7,660 bases of DNA from an uncultured Collinsella sp. (GCA_902465465.1 CABQNF010000045.1:1-7660); one strand, 5' to 3'; positions 1 to 6,955 are shown, counted from the first letter of the stretch. Numbers and translations are program-made. Notes: generated by a model from the sequence alone, not told the origin.

Positions 1-31
1 CACCACAAAGGCTCCTGTCCCCTTTGTGGTG
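1..31. repeat. Perfect 11-bp inverted repeat at window edge
   Basis: Left arm CACCACAAAGG (1-11) and right arm CCTTTGTGGTG (21-31) are exact reverse complements around a 9-nt loop (CTCCTGTCC). No T-run follows on the plus strand, so it is not a standard terminator for that strand; any minus-strand T-run would lie outside the window. It ends 17 nt before the GTG start of the first phosphatase, so in mRNA it would form a hairpin just upstream of the ribosome binding site. It resembles short dispersed palindromic elements of Coriobacteriia genomes; that recollection is unverified. It may extend left of base 1. Confidence 0.6.
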
Positions 32-48
32 GTACGAGGGGAGGGTGT

Positions 49-591
49 GTGGCAGATCTGTATTTGGTGCGGCATGGGCAGACTGAGCTCAATGTGCAGA
101 GCATTTTGCAGGGCTGGCACGATTCGCCGCTTACGGCGCGCGGGCGCGAGCAGGCGCTGACGGCGCGTACGGCGTTTGCGGCGCGTGGCGTGGCCTTTGA
201 TCATGTGTATTCCTCGCCGTTGGGCCGGGCGCGGCATACGGCCGAGCTTATCGTTGGCGAGGGCCGTTCCATTGAGCTGGTCGATGACCTGCGTGAGTGG
301 CATTTTGGCTCGCTGGAGCGCACATCAAATCGCGAGATGCCGCCGCAGCCCTGGGGCGATTATCCGGTGGCCTTTGGCGGCGAGTCGGAAGTGCAGCTTC
401 AGTCGCGCATGGTCGCGGCGCTGTCCCGCATCATGGCCAGGCCGCAGCACGACTGCGTGCTGGCGGTTTCCCACGGCTCAGCCTGCCAGGAGTTTCTTGA
501 GTATGTGACTGGCGAGGGGGAGCTACCCGACAACGGTGCCGTGCTTCATTTTGGCTATTGCGACGGGGCGTTTTCGCTCTTGGGTTGGTAA
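49..591 (+). CDS. Histidine phosphatase family protein (phosphoglycerate-mutase-like), copy 1
   Basis: A 180-residue cytoplasmic phosphomonoesterase of the histidine phosphatase superfamily, which transfers phosphate to a catalytic histidine. The RHG signature is at residues 8-10 (His9 nucleophile), a phosphate-pocket Arg lies in SSPLGRARHTAE (about R60/R62), the acid Glu is E83 in LREWHFG, and the second histidine is H142 in AVSHGSA. All core residues are present, so it should be active. The substrate cannot be read from sequence; family members act on sugar phosphates, alpha-ribazole phosphate, phosphoserine or phosphoglycerate. The GTG start is supported by a GAGGGGAGGG purine stretch just upstream. 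It lies 17 nt before a paralogue on the same strand, implying one transcript. The C-terminus is about 30 residues shorter than the paralogue but ends after the last conserved strand, so truncation is not required. Confidence 0.9.
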   Translation: MADLYLVRHGQTELNVQSILQGWHDSPLTARGREQALTARTAFAARGVAFDHVYSSPLGRARHTAELIVGEGRSIELVDDLREWHFGSLERTSNREMPPQPWGDYPVAFGGESEVQLQSRMVAALSRIMARPQHDCVLAVSHGSACQEFLEYVTGEGELPDNGAVLHFGYCDGAFSLLGW

Positions 592-608
592 CGAACGAAA
601 GGACCCCT

Positions 609-1244
609 ATGAATAAAGATCTGTATCTGGTCCGTCATGGACAGACGATATTCAACCTTAAGCGTATCATTCAGGGGTGGAGTGACTCGCCGCTTACGCA
701 GTTGGGTTGCGACCAGGCGGCGCGCGCCGGCATGTTTATACGTGCGCGTGGCATTGAGCCCGATCATGCCTACACCTCCACGCTTCATCGCACCGAGCAG
801 ACTATCGCCAACTTGTGGCCGGGCTTGGCGTACGAGCGCCTGGACGGTCTGCGCGAGTGGTTCTTTGGCGACTTTGAGGCCGAGCGCGTGATGCTTATGC
901 CCGAGCGCCCGTGGCGCGACTTCTATCGCCAGTTTGGCGGCGAGGGCCAGATGCAGGTGCGCGAGCGCATGGTGGCGACGTTGACCGAGCTTATGCAGCG
1001 TCCGGACCATACGTGCGTGCTCGCGGTAAGCCATGGCTCTGCCATCAAGGAGTTCATGGACCACGTGAAGGGCGCGGCGGCTGACGAACGCGATCGTGTG
1101 CCGGGCAACTGCTCGGTGCTGCATTTCGTGTTTGACGACGAGGCCGGTACGTTTGAGCTGATTGAGATTTTTACGCAGGAGGATTACGCGCGCGAGCTGG
1201 GGCTTGAACCGCTTGTGGCTACTGCAGGTCCGCAGCGCGGATAA
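609..1244 (+). CDS. Histidine phosphatase family protein (phosphoglycerate-mutase-like), copy 2
   Basis: A 211-residue paralogue of the preceding gene. RHG is at residues 9-11 (His10 nucleophile), the pocket Arg is R61 in STLHRTEQT, the acid Glu is E83 in LREWFFG, and the second histidine is H142 in AVSHGSA. The two proteins align with almost no gaps (QGW.DSPLT, LREW.FG, FGGE, RMVA.L, CVLAVSHGSA are shared), so this is a tandem duplication. The open frame extends upstream to 558, but the ATG at 609 is chosen because AAAGGA lies 5 nt before it, the upstream codons overlap copy 1, and the protein then begins MNKDLYLVRHGQT like its twin. It has an extra tail of about 30 residues. The gene ends before a strong hairpin. 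Phosphoserine phosphatase activity is known for some family members, but nothing here proves it. Confidence 0.9.
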   Translation: MNKDLYLVRHGQTIFNLKRIIQGWSDSPLTQLGCDQAARAGMFIRARGIEPDHAYTSTLHRTEQTIANLWPGLAYERLDGLREWFFGDFEAERVMLMPERPWRDFYRQFGGEGQMQVRERMVATLTELMQRPDHTCVLAVSHGSAIKEFMDHVKGAAADERDRVPGNCSVLHFVFDDEAGTFELIEIFTQEDYARELGLEPLVATAGPQRG

Positions 1245-1287
1245 CGCGAGCGCGGCGGCACGGGTCGCCGGCATAACTTCTCGACGC

Positions 1288-1335
1288 AAAAGGGGCGGAG
1301 ATGCATGTACCTGCTGCATCTCCGCCTCCTGTTTG
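1288..1335. terminator. Hairpin between convergent genes, likely bidirectional terminator
   Basis: Perfect 12-bp arms GGCGGAGATGCA (1294-1305) and TGCATCTCCGCC (1315-1326) enclose a 9-nt loop. On the minus strand the stem is followed by CCTTTTGCG (AAAA at 1288-1291 on plus). On the plus strand it is followed by the looser T-rich CTCCTGTTTGTTG. It sits between the stop of the second phosphatase (1244) and the stop of the minus-strand DUF1015-like gene (1374), the expected place for a shared terminator. The minus-strand T-run is short, so efficiency there is uncertain. Confidence 0.8.
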
Positions 1336-1373
1336 TTGAGCTGCCGATTTTTGTGCTGGGCGGTCTGGTCTTG

Positions 1374-2057
1374 CTAGAACCGCGCGACCTGGTGCGTGAG
1401 CAAACCCGTCGGAACTCGCGGCGCGCCGCTGGCGACCTGCGCGGCGGGGAAGAGCACGGCAACGGTAAAGTTGAACGGCTCCTTGCCGGTGTACGTTCCG
1501 GCGGAACGGGCCTCATCGGCCAGCAGCTGCGACGCCCCGGTCAGCGCGGCAGCGTAGGCGGGGTCGTCGGCCAGTGCCGGCTCCGGTGCTTGGTCGAGCA
1601 TAGCGCGGATGGCCCCGACGGCGTCCTCGCGCTTGACCTCCCACGCGCGGTGCGTAATGCCCGCGGGGTCGGTGACGGCGTAGAGCGACGCGCCCTCTTT
1701 GGCGGCGCCCAGGATGATATCCATGACGGGCGAGGCCTCGTAGGCGAGCGACACGGGGCGCGGCTGCACCTTGAGCTCGGCGATCGCGCGCGCGGCGGCG
1801 GCCACGTCAGCGCTGGCATCGCCCTTGCCACCCGCAAGTACACTCGTCGGGCAGATCGCCACGACACCCGTCACACGTCCCGGCTCGCCCGAGCATTCGT
1901 ACACGTAATACGCCGCACCCGGGTCCTTGAGCATCAGGCCATCGGCAATGGCTCCGCGCAGAGCATCGTTGCCGCTCAGGATGCTGCCCATTGCGGGCAA
2001 CGCCTCGAGCACGCGGTCCTGAGCCGGGCGGATGCAGGGAAACGGAAGTGCTTTCAT
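1374..2057 (-). CDS. Short DUF1015-related protein
   Basis: A 227-residue protein that I match, by eye, to the N-terminal half of DUF1015. It has the FPCIRP opening (residues 6-11), the YYVYECSG..GRVTGVVAI segment, PVSLAYEASPVMDIIL, and the YTGKEPFNFTVAVLFP block near the C-terminus. DUF1015 proteins are usually about 400 residues and carry an ADGHHR-type motif; here the corresponding stretch reads roughly ALADDPAYAAALTGASQ, so that motif is lost, and the protein stops soon after the FNF..AVLFP block. The stop precedes a strong hairpin, so the shortness looks native rather than an edge effect. The ATG at 2057 has TAGGA a few bases upstream. It follows the M20 peptidase by 39 nt on the same strand and is probably co-transcribed. 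DUF1015 genes are often found beside serA/serC, which lie just upstream here. Biochemical role is not known to me. Confidence 0.65.
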   Translation of the reverse strand: MKALPFPCIRPAQDRVLEALPAMGSILSGNDALRGAIADGLMLKDPGAAYYVYECSGEPGRVTGVVAICPTSVLAGGKGDASADVAAAARAIAELKVQPRPVSLAYEASPVMDIILGAAKEGASLYAVTDPAGITHRAWEVKREDAVGAIRAMLDQAPEPALADDPAYAAALTGASQLLADEARSAGTYTGKEPFNFTVAVLFPAAQVASGAPRVPTGLLTHQVARF

Positions 2058-2096
2058 GGGCGGTCCTAACGCACGAGTCGGTTTGTTCGCGGCTTA

Positions 2097-3317
2097 TTAT
2101 GCCCCAACTTGGCCGCTCGCGTCCCAGAGCACGTTATCGGCGAGCGCGATTAGCACCTGCTGACAACGAACGATATCGGCGTGGGGCACATATTCGTTGG
2201 GCTTGTGGGCGAGTGCGAGCGAGCCTGGGCCATAGCTCATGCAGCTACGGTTACCCGTCTTGCCGGCAATGACGGCAGTGTCGGTGTAGCCGGTAAAGAA
2301 GCCGACGGTCGTGTCCGCGTCCGTCACGTCATCGGCGGCACGCTTGAGCGCTGCTAGAAGGGGAGAGTTCGGGTCGCGCTCGATGGCGGGGCGGTCGCCC
2401 GTCACGGTGTAGCTGCCATGGCAGCCGGGAACGGCGGCTTCGGCGACGGCGATGGCCTGCTCTACCATGCGCGTCGCGGCGGCCGTATCGGTCGGCGGGG
2501 TCAGGCGCATATCGACCCAGACCTTGGCGCGGTCGGGCACGACATAGGGGCGATATCCGCCCTCGATTTGGCCAAACGTGATGGTCGAAGACCCCAGCTC
2601 ATCGTGCGCGGGCAGCGCCACAAACGCGCGACGGAGCGAACACACGACCTCGGCCATGGCGGCGACGGCATCCGCGCCCTTCCACGGCTGGCTCGCATGC
2701 GCCGTCACGCCAGCCATTTCAATCTCGAACCACGTACGCCCCTTGTGCGCCACCTGGATCTGTCCGTCGGTGGGCTCGGTGTCCAGCACCCATTCGCGCG
2801 AACCGACCCAGCCGGCATCGATGGCTGCCTCGGAGCCTCGCATAAAGTCTTCCTCGTCGACCGAGCAGATGAGCGAAAAGCCGCGGCGGGGCAGCGCGCC
2901 ATCCGCCGCCACGCGCTCGAGCGTATGGACCAGTGCGGCAATGGCACAGGCCAGACCGCCCTTCATGTCGCAGGCGCCGCGGCCGTAGAGTTTGTCGTTA
3001 CGCACAACCGTCCCGAGCGGCGGAATGTCCGCGTCCCAGCCATCGCCCAGCGTAACGGTATCCATATGGCAGATATAGACGAGTCGCGGCTCGTCGCTTT
3101 GGCCCGGCACGGTGACCATAAGGTTGCGGCGCCCGGGGAGTACTTCGAGCTCTGCAATCTGCACGGCATCGAGTACCGGATGGCTCAGCTGCGCCAACCG
3201 TTCCTCAATCAACGCTTTGATATAGCGTTCAATCTCGCCCTCGTACGCACCTGGGTCGGAACTGTCGATCCGCACGAGCCCTTGCGTAAGTCGCCAAGCA
3301 AAATCTGTATCAACCAT
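2097..3317 (-). CDS. M20 family metallopeptidase (ArgE/DapE/ACY1/CPG2 type)
   Basis: A 406-residue cytoplasmic zinc amidohydrolase. It shows the M20 metal motifs in order: H84 and catalytic D86 in YICHMDTV, bridging D117 in YGRGACDMKGG, general base E155 with metal ligand E156 in SVDEEDF, D179 in VLDTEPTDG, and H371 in ALAHKPNEYV. The lid/dimerisation domain sits between, with H207 in AGVTAHASQPWKGADA. No signal peptide is visible. Such enzymes cleave N-acyl amino acids or small peptides (acetylornithine, succinyl-diaminopimelate, dipeptides); the exact substrate cannot be assigned, and no arginine or lysine genes are adjacent. The frame stays open to 3464, but ATG 3317 is chosen because GAGGTG lies just upstream and the extra N-terminal 49 residues overlap the serA terminator. 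It has its own promoter-like region and is followed by the DUF1015-like gene. Confidence 0.93.
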   Translation of the reverse strand: MVDTDFAWRLTQGLVRIDSSDPGAYEGEIERYIKALIEERLAQLSHPVLDAVQIAELEVLPGRRNLMVTVPGQSDEPRLVYICHMDTVTLGDGWDADIPPLGTVVRNDKLYGRGACDMKGGLACAIAALVHTLERVAADGALPRRGFSLICSVDEEDFMRGSEAAIDAGWVGSREWVLDTEPTDGQIQVAHKGRTWFEIEMAGVTAHASQPWKGADAVAAMAEVVCSLRRAFVALPAHDELGSSTITFGQIEGGYRPYVVPDRAKVWVDMRLTPPTDTAAATRMVEQAIAVAEAAVPGCHGSYTVTGDRPAIERDPNSPLLAALKRAADDVTDADTTVGFFTGYTDTAVIAGKTGNRSCMSYGPGSLALAHKPNEYVPHADIVRCQQVLIALADNVLWDASGQVGA

Positions 3318-3343
3318 AGTCACCTCACAGATAGTTAGGTCAA

Positions 3344-3358
3344 CATACAGATTGTATG
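3344..3358 (-). promoter_or_regulatory. Possible -10 element inside a 6-3-6 palindrome upstream of the M20 gene
   Basis: Reading the minus strand, TACAAT (3356 to 3351) is a good -10 hexamer about 35 nt before the peptidase start. It lies inside the perfect inverted repeat CATACA-GAT-TGTATG (3344-3358), which could be an operator. No convincing -35 is found at 16-18 bp. An independent promoter is expected because a terminator closes the upstream serA transcript. Confidence 0.35.
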
Positions 3359-3395
3359 CCAAGAAGCGGCTCGGTGCATTTAATGGAGTGCTCAC

Positions 3396-3432
3396 AAAAA
3401 CGGGGGCGCCTCTCGTGCGAAAGGCGCCCCCG
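3396..3432 (-). terminator. Rho-independent terminator of the serC-serA transcript
   Basis: Arms CGGGGGCGCCT (3401-3411) and AGGCGCCCCCG (3422-3432) form a perfect, very GC-rich 11-bp stem with a 10-nt loop. On the minus strand the stem runs directly into five T residues (AAAAA at 3396-3400 on plus). It lies about 60 nt after the serA stop and before the M20 gene, separating the two transcripts. Confidence 0.9.
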
Positions 3433-3449
3433 CGGGCATTCAATGTCAG

Positions 3450-3482
3450 TGACGGGCAGGCCACATGGGGAACTGCCCGTCA
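3450..3482 (-). other. Second hairpin directly after serA
   Basis: A perfect 10-bp inverted repeat, TGACGGGCAG (3450-3459) and CTGCCCGTCA (3473-3482), with a 13-nt loop begins 12 nt past the serA stop codon. No T-run follows on either strand, so it is not a classical terminator. It may protect the 3' end of the mRNA or assist the true terminator at 3396-3432. Confidence 0.5.
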
Positions 3483-3494
3483 GATCAGCCGGCG

Positions 3495-4507
3495 CTATTT
3501 GATCACGCGCACGCGATACATCGAGGGAATCTGCTTGAGTGCTTCGATGGTACTGGTGTCAAGGTGCTCGTCGGTGTCGAACATGGTGTAGGCGTTCTCG
3601 CCGGCGGACTCGTTGGTCATACGCTGCACGTTGGCGTTGTCTTTGGCCAGGATGGCCGTGATCTGGCCGATCATGTTGGGCACGTTGGCGTGCAGGCAGG
3701 CGATGCGGCTTGCGGCGCGCGCCTTGCCCATGCTGCAGGCGGGGTAGTTGACGCTGTGTGCGATGTTGCCGTTCTCCAGGTAATCCTTGAGCTCGCTGAT
3801 GGCCATGTCGGCGCAGTTGGCCTCGGCCTCGCCGGTGCCGGCGCCCGAGTGCGTGGTGATAAACGTATTGGGCATCTTGACGGTCTTGGGCGTGGCAAAG
3901 TCGCAGCTAAACCAGCTGAGCTTGCCCTCGCGCAGGGCGGCGTCAACGGCGTCCTCGTCAATGATGGTCTCGCGTGCGTAGTTGATGAGCACGGCGTCCG
4001 GGGCCAGCAGGTTGATCTGCTCGGTGCTGATCATGCCGATGGTGTCGGCCTTGCTGGGCACGTGTACGGTGAGGTAGTCGCAGCCGCGGCAGAGATCCTC
4101 GAGCGTGCCCACGCGCTGCACCTCGCGGCTTTCTTGGCCTTCTCGGCATCGACCTGAATCTCGGGGTCGTCGGCGTTGTCGCGCACCCAGTTCATCGATT
4201 GCACCACGCCGCGGCTCGAGAGCACCAGCATGCCTAGGACGAGCTCCTTGACGGCGTTGCTGTTGGCACCGGGGGAGTTAAAGACGACGACGCCCTTCTT
4301 GGCGTATTCCTCGACGGGGATGTTGTTGACGCCGGCACCGCAGCGGGCGATGGCGCGGATGCCCTCGGGCAGCTCGTAGCCGTGCAGGTCGGTCGAGCGC
4401 ATCAGGATCGCGTCGGCCTCTTCGGCGGTGCTCACAAATTCGTAGCCCTCGCCAAACTCGACTTTGCCGTCTTTAGTGATGTCGTCGATGGTTTTGATCT
4501 TGCGCAT
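3495..4507 (-). pseudogene. serA: D-3-phosphoglycerate dehydrogenase with internal deletion and frameshift
   Basis: SerA oxidises 3-phosphoglycerate to 3-phosphohydroxypyruvate with NAD+, the first step of serine synthesis. The 5' part (ATG 4507, AGGAG 6 nt upstream) encodes about 127 normal residues up to AEKAKKA, including RCGAGVNNIPVEEYAKKG and NSPGANSNAVKELVLGM. Near 4121-4131 the reading jumps to another frame that resumes at REVQRVGTLEDLCRGCDYLTVHVP and continues through NYARET (substrate Arg), the catalytic-His segment THSGAGTGEAE and a C-terminal ACT domain (IACLHANVPNMIGQITAIL...) to TAG 3495. Compared with the usual roughly 387-residue form, about 49 codons are missing, exactly those carrying the Rossmann GxGxxG loop for NAD. 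As written, translation continues out of frame to a stop at 4031. This is a deletion of roughly 150 bp, not a simple frameshift; it may be real decay or an assembly error. serC lies 69 nt upstream on the same strand. Confidence 0.88.
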
Positions 4508-4560
4508 GGAAAACTCCTTAGCAGGTTTGTTTAAAACAAGTGGTTTGAAGTGGCTGGTCG

Positions 4561-4576
4561 GCCCGCTCGTTGCGGG

Positions 4577-4577
<1 letters not shown>
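4561..4577 (-). other. Small intercistronic hairpin between serC and serA
   Basis: GCCCGC (4561-4566) and GCGGGC (4572-4577) pair around a 5-nt loop, overlapping the serC stop codon. No T-run follows on the minus strand. A 13-bp AT-rich palindrome, TTGTTT-A-AAACAA (4527-4539), lies between this hairpin and the serA ribosome binding site. Either could tune serA expression within the operon; neither has proven function. Confidence 0.35.
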
Positions 4578-5654
<1,077 letters not shown>

Positions 5655-5679
5655 CTTCTAGTCCCCTTCGTAGTCGTTT

Positions 5680-5698
5680 GAACGTTCGGGATACTTTA
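5680..5698 (-). promoter_or_regulatory. serC: Weak promoter candidate upstream of serC
   Basis: On the minus strand TGC followed by TAAAGT (5698 to 5693) resembles an extended -10, about 40 nt before the serC start. No good -35 is visible. An 8-bp palindrome GAACGTTC lies at 5680-5687. The remainder of 5699-5789 shows no gene or clear signal; in particular no toxin gene follows the antitoxin-like gene. Confidence 0.25.
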
Positions 5699-5789
5699 GC
5701 ACAGTGCAGCGTCAGGCGCGACCGCATCACGGTAAAACTCGACTGCGCCGCTATGATTTACAGGATGGTTACATGGGGGAGAGGCGACC

Positions 5790-5963
5790 TTACCTGATGG
5801 CTCGCATCCGATCTGCCTCTGCCTTTGCTTGTTTCCAAGGACGCACGCGGCCGTTGGTGAGGTCATCATAACCATGAGCGATGGTACGTTGAATGTGATC
5901 TTCGCGTTCCTGAATGGTAGTTAGCGCGCGCGTCTGATCAGAAATAGGCTTTACGACAGGCAT
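5790..5963 (-). CDS. Small antitoxin-like protein, orphan
   Basis: A 57-residue, charged, soluble protein. The start MPVVKPISD resembles Phd/YefM-type antitoxins, and the C-terminal part, HGYDDLTNGRVRPWKQAKAEADRM, resembles the helical tail of RelB-like antitoxins (the x-D-x-x-x-GRV pattern). The middle expected of a full Phd/YefM protein (about 80 residues) is missing, so it may be a shortened remnant. ATG 5963 is chosen because AGGAG lies 6 nt upstream; the open frame also reaches 5987. No toxin follows: only about 135 nt of non-coding sequence separate it from serC. The promoter carries an inverted repeat, as in self-repressed antitoxin genes. It diverges from the BREX genes. Family placement is by eye and only moderately secure; it could instead be a small DNA-binding regulator. 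Confidence 0.55.
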   Translation of the reverse strand: MPVVKPISDQTRALTTIQEREDHIQRTIAHGYDDLTNGRVRPWKQAKAEADRMRAIR

Positions 5964-5975
5964 ATGAAACTCCTT

Positions 5976-6003
5976 ACATAGAATCATATGTAGAACTCTA
6001 TGT
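5976..6003 (-). promoter_or_regulatory. Promoter and palindromic operator of the antitoxin-like gene
   Basis: Reading the minus strand, TATGAT (5988 to 5983) is a good -10. It lies inside the inverted repeat ACATAGA (5976-5982) / TCTATGT (5997-6003), spaced by 14 nt. The layout, a -10 within a palindrome about 20 nt from the start codon, is typical of an autorepressed antitoxin. The -35 is weak (TACACT-like). Confidence 0.45.
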
Positions 6004-6149
6004 TGAGTGTAGCGGAGGGTGGCGTTGGGCGTGTGCGTGCCTGCATTCGTAAGCGCGGTTGTCTGGCAAGTGTGATTTGGGGCGACCTCGTTAAAGTTTC
6101 TAAGCTGCGAAAATGACCGTTAACCGGATTAAATTTTGTTGCTCAACAT

Positions 6150-6192
6150 TTGACACTCTGGGCGTGGTAACTTTTTTACCAACAGGTATGAT
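6150..6192 (+). promoter_or_regulatory. Candidate BREX promoter region with palindrome
   Basis: A consensus -35 TTGACA lies at 6150-6155, but only a T-rich TTTTTA sits at the right spacing. A consensus-like -10 TATGAT lies at 6187-6192, with only weak TGGTAA at -35. Between them is a perfect palindrome TGGTAA-CTTTT-TTACCA (6165-6181), which would overlap the polymerase site and could be an operator. If the TATGAT is used, the brxA leader is about 70 nt. Confidence 0.35.
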
Positions 6193-6270
6193 TATTGTCA
6201 TGTGCGCCGCGCCTGCCTGCCGGGTTGCGGCGTACTTGTGACAGCCTTTGACACCCTTGGAGCGTGTACT

Positions 6271-6954
6271 GTGGATGTAACCACAAAAAGCGTTCGGGGG
6301 GGGGTGCTCACCCGCGAGCAATTCCTCCCGCATGAGATGCGCATCGTCGCTGCCCTTCGTATGCGGGGCGCAAGCGACGAGCAGGTCATTGTACGCGTAA
6401 AGAGCGAGAACCTCTTTCAATATCCCACGGAGCGCATGGTCGCCAACCGCGCAACCGTGTGCCTTCGCCGCCTTGACGCCATGGTGCCCACGGACGCCGT
6501 ATGCGCCGCGCGCGGCATCGACCCCAAAACCGCCGTCGAGGCTGCGTCATCCCTAACCAGGCTCATGACATCCGGCACTCCCACGCAGGCGGACCAGGCC
6601 ATCTTCTACAGCATGATCTGCCGCTACGATATCGTGCGCGAGCTCGTGCTCGTCGAGGTAGGGGAGCGCCTACAAAACTTCGATTATGCCTTTACGGCGG
6701 TTGACCTCAACGCCTTTATGACACGCTTTACCACGGAGTATCCGGACGCGGCCCGCTGGACTGAGGCCACGGTCAAGCGCATTAAGGGCTCGCTCCGCCA
6801 GACGCTCCGCCATGCCGGCCTTATCGGCGAGGGCCAGGGCCCGGAGTCCGAGCGCCTGTCACCACTCTTCCTCGATTCCGATGTCGAGCGAGCCTTGGTT
6901 CAGCTGGGCGAGCAGTCGCTTATCGCGGCCCTTACCGGCAGGGCGGTGATGTAG
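6271..6954 (+). CDS. brxA: BREX system protein BrxA (DUF1819)
   Basis: First gene of a BREX phage-defence cluster. BrxA is a small helical DNA-binding-type protein of the DUF1819 family. The product is 227 residues. Family-like segments are GGVLTREQFLPHEMRIVAALRMRGASDEQV (10-39), the SENLFQYPTERMVANRATVCLRRLDAM block (45-71), IFYSMICRYDIVREL (111-125), and the C-terminal WTEATVKRIKGSLRQTLRHAGLI (163-185), which resembles a winged-helix end. The GTG at 6271 is chosen because TTGGAG lies 8 nt upstream and homologues begin shortly before this conserved block; the frame also opens at ATG 6202, adding 23 unlikely residues. Codons 9-12 contain a run of nine G (6296-6304). A one-base loss leads to TGA at 6333 and a one-base gain to TAA at 6398, so slippage would abolish the protein. 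It is followed by brxB after 1 nt. Confidence 0.85.
   Translation: MDVTTKSVRGGVLTREQFLPHEMRIVAALRMRGASDEQVIVRVKSENLFQYPTERMVANRATVCLRRLDAMVPTDAVCAARGIDPKTAVEAASSLTRLMTSGTPTQADQAIFYSMICRYDIVRELVLVEVGERLQNFDYAFTAVDLNAFMTRFTTEYPDAARWTEATVKRIKGSLRQTLRHAGLIGEGQGPESERLSPLFLDSDVERALVQLGEQSLIAALTGRAVM
6296..6304 (+). repeat. brxA: Nine-G homopolymer in the 5' end of brxA
   Basis: Nine consecutive G bases occupy the second base of codon 9 to the first base of codon 12 of brxA. It is the only such long G-run in the window. Length change by one in either direction gives early stops (TGA 6333-6335 or TAA 6398-6400), so it is a candidate contingency (phase-variable) tract. Confidence 0.8.
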
Positions 6955-6955
6955 C

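Larger units (their letters stand above)
5964..6270. other. Divergent intergenic region between the antitoxin-like gene and brxA
   Basis: A 307-nt stretch without a supported gene. The left end holds the antitoxin promoter. The centre (6090-6200) is clearly more AT-rich than the flanking genes and holds promoter-like hexamers and a palindrome for the BREX side. The right end (6201-6270) is the brxA leader with a potential stem CGCCGC (6205-6210) / GCGGCG (6227-6232). The octamer TTTGACAC occurs at 6149 and again at 6247. No tRNA, integrase or attachment site is evident. Confidence 0.6.

Noticed and set aside
555..1319. 254-residue minus-strand open frame over the second phosphatase
   Set aside because: Antisense to a clear histidine phosphatase with all catalytic motifs, Arg/His/Leu/Ala-rich, no family resemblance.
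2418..3338. 306-residue plus-strand open frame antisense to the M20 gene
   Set aside because: It mirrors the strongly conserved M20 peptidase; the translation has biased, low-information composition and no recognisable domain. High GC content produces such shadow frames.
3465..4157. Gly/Val-rich plus-strand open frame over serA
   Set aside because: Complement of the conserved serA reading; no start signal or domain.
4031..4507. Programmed ribosomal frameshift joining the two halves of serA (and likewise serC)
   Set aside because: Rejoining frames would still lack about 49 codons in serA and about 15 in serC, including cofactor-binding residues; no slippery heptamer is seen at the junctions.
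5655..5789. Toxin gene partner downstream of the antitoxin-like gene
   Set aside because: No open frame with a ribosome binding site or RelE/Doc/YoeB-like motifs on the minus strand in this gap.
6202..6270. Upstream ATG 6202 as the brxA start
   Set aside because: It adds 23 residues not expected in the family, has no good ribosome binding site, and would lie almost at the predicted transcription start. GTG 6271 has GGAG at 8 nt.
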